The position numbers and the translations under genes were made by a program. The notes under the pieces were generated by a model. It had not been told where the DNA came from, ran no database searches, and saw nothing but the letters and a program-made list of their open reading frames with translations. Shown here one piece after another: positions 34,859 through 42,734 of a stretch of 64,000 nucleotides of DNA; within the stretch, counting starts at the first letter, position 1, and every line of letters starts with the position of its first letter. This DNA is from an uncultured Lachnospiraceae bacterium (GTDB lineage: Bacteria; Bacillota; Clostridia; Lachnospirales; Lachnospiraceae): the NCBI GenBank assembly GCA_900551115.1, contig URUY01000016.1, positions 1 to 64,000 of the forward strand, read 5' to 3'.

Positions 34859-35911
34859 TCAGGCAAACTCCTGCATGATATCGTGGACATACTCGATTTT
34901 ATCTGCCCGGTATGCGTTGGTTCCGCAGAATAACAAAGCATCGTTAATCCTTCCCTCCGCTGCATTTATCAAAGCTTCCGTAATGCAGTAAGGTGTTTTT
35001 TGCGGTTCACAGGTGCTGACGCACATATGACACTTGCCGTGGGGAATACTGCCCTCTTTTGCCTTTTCCAAAAAAGCGTTGCGGATAGCCCGCCCCGGCA
35101 TGCCCACCGGACTTTTAGTCAGCATAATATCGTCTTTTTTTGCATCCAGATAAGCCTGTTTATAGGCCATGGGTGCGTCACATTCATGGGTTGTCACAAA
35201 ACGGGTAGCCATCTGTACGCCGTCTGCTCCAAGACCAAAAACTCTTTCTGCATCCTCTCTTTGATAGATGCCGCCTGCTGCCACTACCGGTATTTCTTTT
35301 CCGGCTTCTTCTCCCAGTTTGTGTACATACTCTGCAATCCGGCGGATTTCCTCATCATACTCTTCTGTTGTAAGCTTTTCAAGCTGTTCCTTTGTAAAGC
35401 CTAAATGTCCGCCCGCCTGCGGTCCCTCTATGACAACCATGTCAGGTTCTCTGTCATATTTTTTCTTCCAATACCGGCAGATTACCTGCGCCGATTTCAG
35501 GGAAGACACAATGGGCGCCAGCTTTGTCTTTGCAGCGCCGGCGATTTCCGGCAGGCTCACCGGCAATCCGGCTCCTGAGATAATCAAATCTACACCAGCT
35601 GCTATGGCTGCTTTTACATATTCTTCATATTTTCTGGTTGCCACCATAATATTGACGCCGACAATACCGCCCTTTGCCAGCTTTCTGGCTTCTTCTACTT
35701 CTTCTTTGATGGCACACAGATTCGTCCCTATGGGGTCACTGTCAAATTCAGGCCGGCGAAAGCCTATCTGTGCCGTTGAAATAATACCGATGCCCCCTTC
35801 GGCTGCAACAGCGCCGGCCAGCCTGTGCAGGCTGATGCCAACCCCCATACCGCCCTGTATCACCGGTATGCGTGCCGTAAGCTCCCCGATTCTTAATTCC
35901 TTTAATTTCAT
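34859..35911 (-). CDS. FMN-dependent nitronate monooxygenase/FabK-like protein
   Basis: 350 residues with the NPD-type flavin barrel: IPVIQGGMGVGIS at the N-terminus, VNIMVATR, GPQAGGHLG, and AAGGIYQREDAERVFGLGADGVQMATRF for phosphate binding. The last 80 residues carry an added Cys-containing part (HMCVSTCEPQKTPYC), absent from the FabK in this operon. It may act in nitronate oxidation or as a second enoyl reductase. The start overlaps the fabZ stop by 4 bases, so it belongs to the fatty acid operon and is expressed with it. Confidence 0.85.
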   Translation of the reverse strand: MKLKELRIGELTARIPVIQGGMGVGISLHRLAGAVAAEGGIGIISTAQIGFRRPEFDSDPIGTNLCAIKEEVEEARKLAKGGIVGVNIMVATRKYEEYVKAAIAAGVDLIISGAGLPVSLPEIAGAAKTKLAPIVSSLKSAQVICRYWKKKYDREPDMVVIEGPQAGGHLGFTKEQLEKLTTEEYDEEIRRIAEYVHKLGEEAGKEIPVVAAGGIYQREDAERVFGLGADGVQMATRFVTTHECDAPMAYKQAYLDAKKDDIMLTKSPVGMPGRAIRNAFLEKAKEGSIPHGKCHMCVSTCEPQKTPYCITEALINAAEGRINDALLFCGTNAYRADKIEYVHDIMQEFA

Positions 35912-36357
35912 TTTGCTCCTTTTTTTGCCTCTGTCAGCATAAAAGTAATGTCCGCACTGGCAACCAGCCTGCCGTCCACATAAGCCCTGCCTTCACCGAC
36001 ACCAACCGGACCCTTGACCTTTGTAAGGACGGTTTCTAACATCAGTACATCTCCCGGCACTACCTGCCCCTTAAATCTGGCATTTTTTATGCCGCCAAAT
36101 AAAGCCAGCTTTCCTTTATTTTCCGGCAGGCTCAAGATAATCACGGCGCCTGTCTGGGCTAGTGCTTCCACAATCAGTACGCCCGGCATAATCGGCTCTC
36201 CGGGAAAATGGCCTGCAAAAAAAGGCTCGTTATAGGTAACGCATTTTTTTCCTACTGCCCGTGTGCCCGGTTCCAATTCTTCAATTGTATCAATAAGTAA
36301 AAACGGCTGTCTGTGGGGAATGATTTCCATAATCTGTTTTGTGTTTAATACTGACAT
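35908..36357 (-). CDS. fabZ: 3-hydroxyacyl-ACP dehydratase FabZ
   Basis: 149 residues, hot-dog fold. The active His is in AGHFPGEPIMPGV and the Glu in VEALAQTGAV. It dehydrates 3-hydroxyacyl-ACP to the trans-2-enoyl form that FabK reduces. It overlaps the following flavoprotein gene by 4 bases. Confidence 0.95.
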   Translation of the reverse strand: MSVLNTKQIMEIIPHRQPFLLIDTIEELEPGTRAVGKKCVTYNEPFFAGHFPGEPIMPGVLIVEALAQTGAVIILSLPENKGKLALFGGIKNARFKGQVVPGDVLMLETVLTKVKGPVGVGEGRAYVDGRLVASADITFMLTEAKKGAK

Positions 36358-36407
36358 TTCCTGTACCTGTATCTTTCCGCCGCTTTTTGCAAAGCAGCTT
36401 CACGTTC

Positions 36408-37643
36408 TTATTCTGCGTACTTTTTTACAATAATGCTGGCATTGTGCCCGCCAAAGCCTAAAGAATTGGAAAGTGCATAGATAAATTCCTCTTCTACAGG
36501 CTCTTTACAATAATCCAGATCACATTCTTCGTCCGGTACCTGATAGCCTGCTGTCTTATGGATATAGCCTTCTTCCAGTTCCTTTACGCAGGTGACGAAT
36601 TCCAGTGCCCCGGCAGCACCTAACAGATGTCCTACCATGGACTTTGTGGAATTAATCCGGATATTTTTTGCATGCTCGCCAAACAGAAGCTTTATGGCTC
36701 TTGTTTCAAACAAATCGTTGTGGTGGGTACTGGTACCGTGGGCATTGATATAGGTAATATCCTCTTTTTTGATACCTGCGTCAGATACGGCATATTCCAT
36801 TGCCTTTGCTGCGCCTGCACCGTCCTCAGCCGGAGAGGTAATGTGATAAGCGTCTGAAGTACAGCCATAACCGACTACCTCTGCATAGATTTTGGCGCCA
36901 CGCTTCTTTGCATGCTCTAATTCTTCTAAAACCACCACTGCGGAACCTTCGCCCATAACGAAACCGCTTCTTTCTTTATCAAAAGGAATGGAGCAGCGGG
37001 CAGGGTCCGCGGAGCTGCTTAATGCGGTAAGTGCGGTAAAGCCTGCAATTCCTATAGGTGTAACGCTGCTTTCCGTACCGCCTGCCACCATAACGTCTGC
37101 TTCGCCGTACTGAATGGAACGGAATGCCTCACCGATAGAATTTGTGCCGGTAGCGCATGCCGTAACCACATTAATGCTTTTTCCCTTCAGCCCAAACTGG
37201 ATAGATACATTGCCTGCTGCCATGTTGCAAATCATCATAGGCACTAACAGCGGATTGACTCTGGAGGGACCCTTTTCCAACAGCTTACTGTGTTCTCTTT
37301 CCATTGCCTGCAAAGAACCGATACCGGAACCTACGGAAACACCCACTCTAAAAGGGTCTTCTTTTTCCATATCAAGACCGGCGTCCGTAAGGGCTTCCTT
37401 TGTTGCTGCTACCGCATACTGACAGAACAGCTCCATTCTTTTTGCCGCCTTAAAATCCATGTAAGCTTTGCCTTCAAAGCCTTTCACTTCTGCTGCCAAA
37501 TGACATTTATATTCTGCGGCATCAAACCGTGTAATGGGAGCAAAGCCTGTTTTTCCGGCCTTTACGCCCTCCCAGAACTCCTCTACGGACAGACCGATGG
37601 GAGTAATGGCGCCCATGCCTGTTACTACTACTCTTCTGCTCAT
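36408..37643 (-). CDS. fabF: 3-oxoacyl-ACP synthase II
   Basis: 411 residues, usual length. The catalytic Cys is in VVTACATGTNSIGEA (about 165), the two His in NAHGTSTHHND and KSMVGHLLGAAG. It extends acyl-ACP chains by condensation with malonyl-ACP. In the 194-base interval to fabG upstream lies a long structured element (37688-37813), unusual inside a fab operon. Confidence 0.95.
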   Translation of the reverse strand: MSRRVVVTGMGAITPIGLSVEEFWEGVKAGKTGFAPITRFDAAEYKCHLAAEVKGFEGKAYMDFKAAKRMELFCQYAVAATKEALTDAGLDMEKEDPFRVGVSVGSGIGSLQAMEREHSKLLEKGPSRVNPLLVPMMICNMAAGNVSIQFGLKGKSINVVTACATGTNSIGEAFRSIQYGEADVMVAGGTESSVTPIGIAGFTALTALSSSADPARCSIPFDKERSGFVMGEGSAVVVLEELEHAKKRGAKIYAEVVGYGCTSDAYHITSPAEDGAGAAKAMEYAVSDAGIKKEDITYINAHGTSTHHNDLFETRAIKLLFGEHAKNIRINSTKSMVGHLLGAAGALEFVTCVKELEEGYIHKTAGYQVPDEECDLDYCKEPVEEEFIYALSNSLGFGGHNASIIVKKYAE

Positions 37644-37687
37644 TTTTCTTCTCCTTATATACCTTACAATGAATGCGAAGCTCTTAA

Positions 37688-37813
37688 GTGCAACTTATAT
37701 TCCAATGAAAAGCCCTTAAAAAACTTAAGCATAGGGCTGTGTACTTTACAGCCCTATGTACTGCTACGTTTTTTACGGAGCGAGAGCGCGGTTTTCATGG
37801 AATATAATTGCAC
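37688..37813. repeat. Structured intergenic element C within the fab operon
   Basis: Outer arms of 24 and 22 bases (37688-37711 and 37792-37813) pair almost fully around GTGCAA and ATATTCC. Inside, CATAGGGCTGT (37730-37740) and ACAGCCCTATG (37748-37758) make a perfect 11-bp stem with a 7-base loop, followed by ACGTTTTTTACGG. A GAGCGAGAGCGCGG stretch resembles a word in the element at 41931-42051. GCGAAGC lies just outside, at 37674-37680. The 11-bp stem followed by T-rich sequence could attenuate fabF. Confidence 0.75.
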
Positions 37814-37837
37814 GGAAAAGCATTCTATTCCCTACTG

Positions 37838-38578
37838 CTACATACACATGCCGCCGTCTACGGAAAGCACCTGTCCCGTAATATAAGCCGCCTTATCGCT
37901 TGCTAAAAATGCTGCTATCTCTGCAATATCCTTGGGCATTCCTACCCTTCCTAAGGGAATCTGTTTCACAGTTGCTTCCTTTGCCGCCTCACTCATGGCC
38001 TCTGTCATGTCCGTAGCAATAAAGCCCGGTGCAATGGCATTTACAGTGATACCGCGGCTGGCCAACTCTCTTGCCACGCTCTTGGTCAGGCCGATAACGC
38101 CCGCCTTGCTGGCTGCATAGTTGGCCTGGCCTGCATTCCCCAAAAGACCTGTCACTGATGTCATATTTATGATTCTGCCGCTTCGCTGTTTTAAAAAAGG
38201 ACGATATACCTGCTTGATGCAGTTGAAGGTGCCCTTTAAATTGGTATCCATTACCGCGTCAAAATCTGCTTCGCTGATTTTCATTACCAGATTATCCTTT
38301 GTAATGCCCGCATTGTTTACCAGAATATCGATGCGTCCAAACTTTTCGATAATCTCTGCAACCATTTCCCCGCAGGCTTCATAATCCGAAACGGAGCATT
38401 TAACAGCAACTGCCGTGCCGCCTGCCGCCTCAATTTCTCTCACTACCGCTTCTGCTTTTTCTTTGGAACCGTTATAGTTTACCGCTACTATAGCGCCGTA
38501 TTCCGCAAAGGTCAGGGCTATCTGTCTGCCAATGCCCCGGCTGGCGCCAGTTATCAGTGCAACTTTCCCGTTTAACAT
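37838..38578 (-). CDS. fabG: 3-oxoacyl-ACP reductase
   Basis: 246 residues, classical short-chain dehydrogenase. The cofactor motif is TGASRGIGRQIA near the start, NNAG follows, catalytic Ser is in MTSVTGLLG and the YxxxK pair is YAASK. It reduces 3-oxoacyl-ACP with NADPH. Length and motifs are complete. Confidence 0.95.
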   Translation of the reverse strand: MLNGKVALITGASRGIGRQIALTFAEYGAIVAVNYNGSKEKAEAVVREIEAAGGTAVAVKCSVSDYEACGEMVAEIIEKFGRIDILVNNAGITKDNLVMKISEADFDAVMDTNLKGTFNCIKQVYRPFLKQRSGRIINMTSVTGLLGNAGQANYAASKAGVIGLTKSVARELASRGITVNAIAPGFIATDMTEAMSEAAKEATVKQIPLGRVGMPKDIAEIAAFLASDKAAYITGQVLSVDGGMCM

Positions 38579-38629
38579 ACAGCTTCTCCTTTTCCATCTT
38601 CATTCAAGTTATCAGAACATGTATAATAC

Positions 38630-39547
38630 TTACAGCAATTCATCAAGTTTTCTTAAATCTTCCAGCTTCTCTATATTAATTGCCTTAACCTCTTTATTTA
38701 TCTTCTTCATAAAACCGGTCAGCGTACGGCCCGGTCCGATTTCAATAAAGGTATCCGCACCATCGGCAATCATCCTCTCAACCGACTGCTGCCAACGGAC
38801 GGAAGAAGAAACCTGTTTTTGTAAAAGCTCTTTTACTTCGTCTGTATGCCTTACATAATCAGCCGTCACATTGGTGATATAGGGAATCTGCATTTCCTTA
38901 AGGGCTACACCTGCAAGCTCCTGCCGCAGCTTTTCGCCTGCGCCGGTAAGCATTGCTGAATGGAAAGGACCGCTGACCTTTAAGGCAATGCATCTTTTTG
39001 CACCGGCAGCCGTAAGCCTTTCTACCGCGGCAGCCACAGCCTTTTCCTCCCCTGTAATCACAATCTGACCGGGACAGTTGTAGTTGGCAACCGATACGCA
39101 CCCTTCTGTTTCCTCACAGATTTGTTCAATCAGTGCCGTATCCAGTCCTAAAACAGCTACCATGGCTCCACCTTCCGGTACTGCTTCCTGCATGTAGATA
39201 CCTCTTTTTCTGACAACCTTAAAGATATCCTCCATGCCCATGATGCCTGCTGTATACAGCGCACCATACTCTCCCAGACTTAAGCCCGCTGTCACATCCG
39301 GGCGGATGCCTTTTTCCTGCACAGCCGTAAGAATCGCTATTTCCGTAGCCAGCATGGCAATCTGCGTATATTCTGTTATATGTATATTTTCGTTTTCATC
39401 AAAGCAAAGCGCCTTCACATCCAGTCCCGATGCTTTTCCCGCCAGTTCATAAACTTCTCTGCATGCCGGAAGGGCTTCATAAAAATCTTTTCCCATCCCT
39501 ATATACTGGGAACCCTGTCCCGGAAATATAAATGCTGTCTTCCCCAT
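38630..39547 (-). CDS. fabD: Malonyl-CoA:ACP transacylase
   Basis: 305 residues from the ATG at 39547, preceded by GGAGGAATT; the longer frame has no better site. Nucleophile Ser is in AGLSLGEYGAL, catalytic His in GPFHSAML, and FPGQGSQYIGMG marks the N-terminus. It loads malonate onto ACP. A FabT-type palindrome lies 16 bases upstream of the start codon. Confidence 0.95.
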   Translation of the reverse strand: MGKTAFIFPGQGSQYIGMGKDFYEALPACREVYELAGKASGLDVKALCFDENENIHITEYTQIAMLATEIAILTAVQEKGIRPDVTAGLSLGEYGALYTAGIMGMEDIFKVVRKRGIYMQEAVPEGGAMVAVLGLDTALIEQICEETEGCVSVANYNCPGQIVITGEEKAVAAAVERLTAAGAKRCIALKVSGPFHSAMLTGAGEKLRQELAGVALKEMQIPYITNVTADYVRHTDEVKELLQKQVSSSVRWQQSVERMIADGADTFIEIGPGRTLTGFMKKINKEVKAINIEKLEDLRKLDELL

Positions 39548-39562
39548 AATTCCTCCAAATAG

Positions 39563-39575
39563 TTTGATTATCAAA
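39563..39575 (-). promoter_or_regulatory. FabT-type operator upstream of fabD
   Basis: TTTGATTATCAAA is a perfect palindrome, matching the FabT consensus known from streptococci, between fabK and fabD. Its place inside the operon suggests either a second promoter or a site that blocks transcription partway. Confidence 0.8.
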
Positions 39576-39616
39576 ATAAATGTTGTAAAATTTGGAGGCC
39601 CCACAGGACCTCCTGT

Positions 39617-40543
39617 TTATTTTACCGAAAGAAGCTTCTTAGCCTCTTCCATAATTTCTGTTATCATTTCCTTACAGGTCTGTTCTTTGGAAACCAGACC
39701 GGCTATCTGGCCTGCCATAACGGTCCCGTTTACTACATCTCCGTCCATCACGGCCTTACGCAGGGAACCGAGCGTCAAATACTCTAAATCTTCAAAAGAA
39801 GCACCTTCCTTTTCAAGCTTTAAGTACTCTCTTGTCATCTTATTGCGGATTTGTCTGATAGGGTGTCCGTGGCTCATGCCGGTCACCTCGGAGTCAATAT
39901 CTTTCGCCTTGATAATCTTTTCCTTATAAGCAGGATGGGTAATGGCCTCTGTCGCAACGCAGAACCTTGTGCCCATCTGTACCCCCTCTGCACCTAACAT
40001 CATGGCTGCGGCAAAACCTCTGCCGTCTGCTATGCCGCCTGCCGCAATAACCGGAATGCTTACGGCATCTGCTATCTGAGGCACCAGTGTCATGGTAGTA
40101 GCCGCTCCGATATGCCCGCCCGCTTCCATTCCTTCTGCCACAACAGCATCTGCTCCTGCGCGCTCCATCAGCTTTGCAAGGGCCACACTGGCTACCACGG
40201 GAATTACCTTAACTCCTGCTTCTTTCCACATCGCCATATACTTTGCAGGGTTGCCGGCACCGGTTGTCACTACCTTTACGCCCTCTTCCACTACTATCTT
40301 CGCAATTTCATCGGCGTTGGGATTCATCAGCATAATGTTGACGCCAAAGGGCTTCTTTGTCAGTTCTTTTGCTTTCTTTATCTGCTCCCGCACTATTTCA
40401 GGCGGTGCGCTGGCTGCACCGATAATACCAAGTCCGCCTGCCTCCGAAACGGCTGCGGCAAGATGATACTCTGCCACCCAAGCCATACCTCCCTGAATAA
40501 CGGGATATTCTATTCCCAGTAATTTGGTTACTTTCGTTTCCAT
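39617..40543 (-). CDS. fabK: Enoyl-ACP reductase II (FMN)
   Basis: 308 residues. FMN barrel of the NPD family: YPVIQGGMAWVAEY, MNPNA, GMEAGGHIG, AAGGIADGRGFAAAMMLGAEGVQMGTRF. It is second in the operon behind ACP, the position of FabK in streptococci and clostridia, and no FabI is seen. It performs the last reduction of each elongation cycle. Sequence alone cannot fully exclude another NPD reaction, but context makes FabK the best call. Confidence 0.9.
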   Translation of the reverse strand: METKVTKLLGIEYPVIQGGMAWVAEYHLAAAVSEAGGLGIIGAASAPPEIVREQIKKAKELTKKPFGVNIMLMNPNADEIAKIVVEEGVKVVTTGAGNPAKYMAMWKEAGVKVIPVVASVALAKLMERAGADAVVAEGMEAGGHIGAATTMTLVPQIADAVSIPVIAAGGIADGRGFAAAMMLGAEGVQMGTRFCVATEAITHPAYKEKIIKAKDIDSEVTGMSHGHPIRQIRNKMTREYLKLEKEGASFEDLEYLTLGSLRKAVMDGDVVNGTVMAGQIAGLVSKEQTCKEMITEIMEEAKKLLSVK

Positions 40544-40549
40544 ACTGTT

Positions 40550-40783
40550 TTATGCCTCAATGCCTTTTTCCTTCAGATAGCCGATAACATCGCCTACGGT
40601 TGCAATCTTCTCTAAATCCTCGGAAGGAATCTCTGTTTCAAATTCCTCCTCAAGAGCCATTACCAGCTCAAATAAATCAAGAGAATCTGCCCCCAAATCT
40701 TCTTTAAAGGAAGAACCTTCTGTAATTTCAACGCCGTCTAAGTTTAATTGTTCCTGTATAATTGCTTTTACTTTTTCTAACAT
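40550..40783 (-). CDS. acpP: Acyl carrier protein
   Basis: 77 residues, acidic. The 4'-phosphopantetheine Ser is in GADSLDLFELV. It starts the operon, 6 bases before fabK; AGGAGAG is upstream of its ATG. The promoter with a FabT palindrome lies immediately in front. Confidence 0.95.
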   Translation of the reverse strand: MLEKVKAIIQEQLNLDGVEITEGSSFKEDLGADSLDLFELVMALEEEFETEIPSEDLEKIATVGDVIGYLKEKGIEA

Positions 40784-40813
40784 AATGCTCTCCTTTTATC
40801 TTTCACAAAATAG

Positions 40814-40854
40814 TTTGATATTCAAAGTATATGAATCATAACAGCATTTGTCAA
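40814..40854 (-). promoter_or_regulatory. fab operon promoter with FabT-type operator
   Basis: On the minus strand TTGACA (40854-40849), 17 bases, TATACT (40831-40826), then the palindrome TTTGATATTCAAA (40826-40814) directly abutting the -10. A bound MarR-type repressor would cover the start site. FabT from 28.3-28.8 kb is the obvious candidate. Confidence 0.85.
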
Positions 40855-40881
40855 GTATTTTTTATTCTTCTATTGCCCGCC

Positions 40882-40932
40882 TATTGCTACATTCATTGCT
40901 GCGTTCATTGCTGCGTTCGATTGCTGCGTCCA
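40882..40932. repeat. Short tandem repeat between acpP and the MraY-like gene
   Basis: The word CATTGCTGCGTTC is repeated with small changes three to four times between 40882 and 40932 (units of about 12-15 bases). No gene is in this 160-base gap apart from the fab promoter at its right side. Confidence 0.6.
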
Positions 40933-40943
40933 CATTCGTTGTG

Positions 40944-41900
40944 TTAAAGCATTAGCATGTATACTGTTGCAACCGAAATTACAATCTGAATAATGGCAAA
41001 CCGGAATACCGTCTGGGTATTGGACCATCCCAGCTTTTTACGCACATGGTCATGGAGCGGCGTCAGGGTATTTTTTAATATGTGGATCTTAAACGCCCTT
41101 ATCAGGGATACCTTCACAAGTCCCAGACCGCCGTCCATAATAAGGACAAACGCAACCGGAATATACAAAAGCGGACTGCCTGATTTCAATATGGCAATAC
41201 TGATGAATACGCCCATTGCACGGGAACCGGCATCCCCCATAAGCAGTCTGCTGGGCGTGGCATTATACCACAGATACCCCAATATACATACAATAAACAG
41301 CAGAATAGGAAAGGAAAAATCTCCTCCTGCCTCTTTGATACCGTTTATAACATAAATAGTCGCAAGAGTAATAATAGTAAGCGTCCCCGACAGCCCGTCC
41401 ACGCCGTCCGCACAGTTGGTTACATTGATGGAGACCCATACCATAACCATCACGCACAATGCGAATACCACCGGAGGAAGTGTTACCTGCATACCGGCAA
41501 TCTCAATCGTGCCGGAATTGTACTGTAAATAGGTCACCGCCACCGCTGCCGATACCGCCAAATCCAAAAGGCCTTTCCGCAGTTCTCCCCACGGCTTTTC
41601 GGCGGTATCATCAAAAAACCCCGTAAGCATTTCAATAACTACTAACATCAGATAAATACAGAGTTCCATGCTTAACCCGGCAAACAGAAGCGTGGACACC
41701 GCAAAAACCAAAATAAACAAAATACCTGCTCCTCTGGGTTTTCCTGCGGACTTTTTCCCTTCCACTGCAAAATCCCTGCCCTGGTCCTTGGGCAGATACT
41801 TACTGCATCTGCTTATTACCAGACAGGTTGCTAAAAAAGCAGTCAAAATACCGATAAAGGCCACAAACGGCTGATTGTCCGAAAAAAAGTATGGAATCAT
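40944..41900 (-). CDS. MraY-like polyprenyl-phosphate glycosyl-1-phosphate transferase
   Basis: 318 residues from the ATG at 41900, with GGAGG 10 bases upstream. Ten predicted helices. MraY-type motifs: GKPRGAG (53-59), TGFFDD (D97-D98), NVTNCADGVDGLSG, LLMGDAGSRA. The C-terminal HHH loop of MraY is here LHDH (TPLHDHVRKKLGWS), a change at a catalytic region. It probably transfers a sugar phosphate to undecaprenyl phosphate at the cytoplasmic membrane face. Because no mur gene or cluster is near and the His loop differs, it may be a paralogue rather than the cell's main MraY. Confidence 0.8.
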   Translation of the reverse strand: MIPYFFSDNQPFVAFIGILTAFLATCLVISRCSKYLPKDQGRDFAVEGKKSAGKPRGAGILFILVFAVSTLLFAGLSMELCIYLMLVVIEMLTGFFDDTAEKPWGELRKGLLDLAVSAAVAVTYLQYNSGTIEIAGMQVTLPPVVFALCVMVMVWVSINVTNCADGVDGLSGTLTIITLATIYVINGIKEAGGDFSFPILLFIVCILGYLWYNATPSRLLMGDAGSRAMGVFISIAILKSGSPLLYIPVAFVLIMDGGLGLVKVSLIRAFKIHILKNTLTPLHDHVRKKLGWSNTQTVFRFAIIQIVISVATVYMLML

Positions 41901-41930
41901 TTCAAAATATCCTCCCTGTATGTTTCCCTG

Positions 41931-42051
41931 CACGCTCGAGCGCCTTCGCTCTCGCTAACGGGCTTCGCCCTATGTCTGCAGTTATAGGCAAATCTGTCTG
42001 CCAGCAGACGCTTTGCCTATAATTGCAGACGCACGGCTCATTGCCTGCGTG
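41931..42051. repeat. Structured intergenic element B
   Basis: Outer CACGC (41931-41935)/GCGTG (42047-42051), then GAGCG/CGCTC (41938-41951), GGGC-TTC-GCCC (41960-41970), and a 19-bp stem with one mismatch (41974-41992 with 42012-42030) enclosing GTCTGC-CA-GCAGAC. On the minus strand it reads GCGAAGC and GCGAGAGCG. Element A shares the TGAGCC(A/G)TGC border word and GCAGACG. It lies in a 243-base gap without a gene. Confidence 0.8.
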
Positions 42052-42083
42052 GACATTATATCATAGTAGCTGTGAAAGTACAA

Positions 42084-42125
42084 ACGGTCTGCCGTCTTTT
42101 CAGACAGCAGACCGTATTCTTTTTA
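42084..42125. terminator. Terminator beside the coat-like genes
   Basis: ACGGTCTGC (42084-42092) pairs with GCAGACCGT (42107-42115), 9 bp and a 14-base loop, followed by ATTCTTTTT on the plus strand and TTTGTACTTT on the minus strand. It lies 18 bases after the stop of the minus-strand coat-like gene. Confidence 0.7.
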
Positions 42126-42142
42126 CATGGTAAGAGTCTCTC

Positions 42143-42403
42143 TTATAAGGTGCCTGACGTAAAAAGGCTCTTCACATGAGCAATTTCCTCTTCCGTTGCT
42201 TTTGCTGCCGGTACATAATAAGCTTTTTCCCTTGCAATCTGATACAGCTCTTCCTGAGACTGTTCACAGGTAGTACGGAACTGTTTTAAAACATTTTTCA
42301 ATTCCTTATTTTCTGTCTGGGAAATCATTTCTGAAAATCTTACCAGTTCTCCGTTGATGCCTGTCAGGGTATCTGCTACCATTGTTTTTTCCTGCATTTC
42401 CAT
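42143..42403 (-). CDS. Small helical protein, spore coat F-like
   Basis: 86 residues, all-helical, no signal peptide: a long amphipathic pattern (ELVRFSEMISQTENKELKNVL) then QSQEELYQIAREKAYYVPAAKATEEEI. The C-terminal REKAYYVPA word matches the end of CotF-type coat proteins. The upstream small gene (61 residues) encodes a similar helical protein with HLIGGYDTTHCK, and both may form a coat-related pair. Sporulation role is inferred. Confidence 0.7.
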   Translation of the reverse strand: MEMQEKTMVADTLTGINGELVRFSEMISQTENKELKNVLKQFRTTCEQSQEELYQIAREKAYYVPAAKATEEEIAHVKSLFTSGTL

Positions 42404-42456
42404 TTTCTACCTCCATTTTGCCGCGCCTGCGGTATCACAATTCGTTCTTTCTGCTG

Positions 42457-42642
42457 TTACTGCAAAAACTTCATCAGCTGCTGCTTGTTTTCCATTGCAG
42501 ATTTTGCACCTTTTTCAAAAAACTGCTTAATCTGTTTATCACATGCACATTTTGCATATTCCTGCATCTTGCAATGTGTCGTATCATATCCGCCGATAAG
42601 ATGTCTTAAGTTTTGTAATTCCAATTCTGAAATATTTGACAT
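42457..42642 (-). CDS. Small helical Cys-containing protein, spore coat-like
   Basis: 61 residues with ELQNLRHLIGGYDTTHCKMQEYAKCACDK: a ferritin-like or CotF N-terminal helix pair, with three Cys near the middle. AGGAGGC precedes its ATG at a good distance. It lies 54 bases before the other coat-like gene in the same direction. Short but the codon pattern and site support it. Confidence 0.65.
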   Translation of the reverse strand: MSNISELELQNLRHLIGGYDTTHCKMQEYAKCACDKQIKQFFEKGAKSAMENKQQLMKFLQ

Positions 42643-42734
42643 AGTACTGCCTCCTTTTTTGATTTACAGGCTTATTATTGGATAGGAACAGCGTTTTTAT
42701 TCAAGAGAATGGCAAATGAAAAAATGGCAGACTG

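Noticed and set aside
39585..39625. GGAGG...CCTCC hairpin between fabK and fabD
   Set aside because: Looked like a terminator, but the stem is short with unpaired bases and has only a weak T-tail; the fab operon probably reads through.
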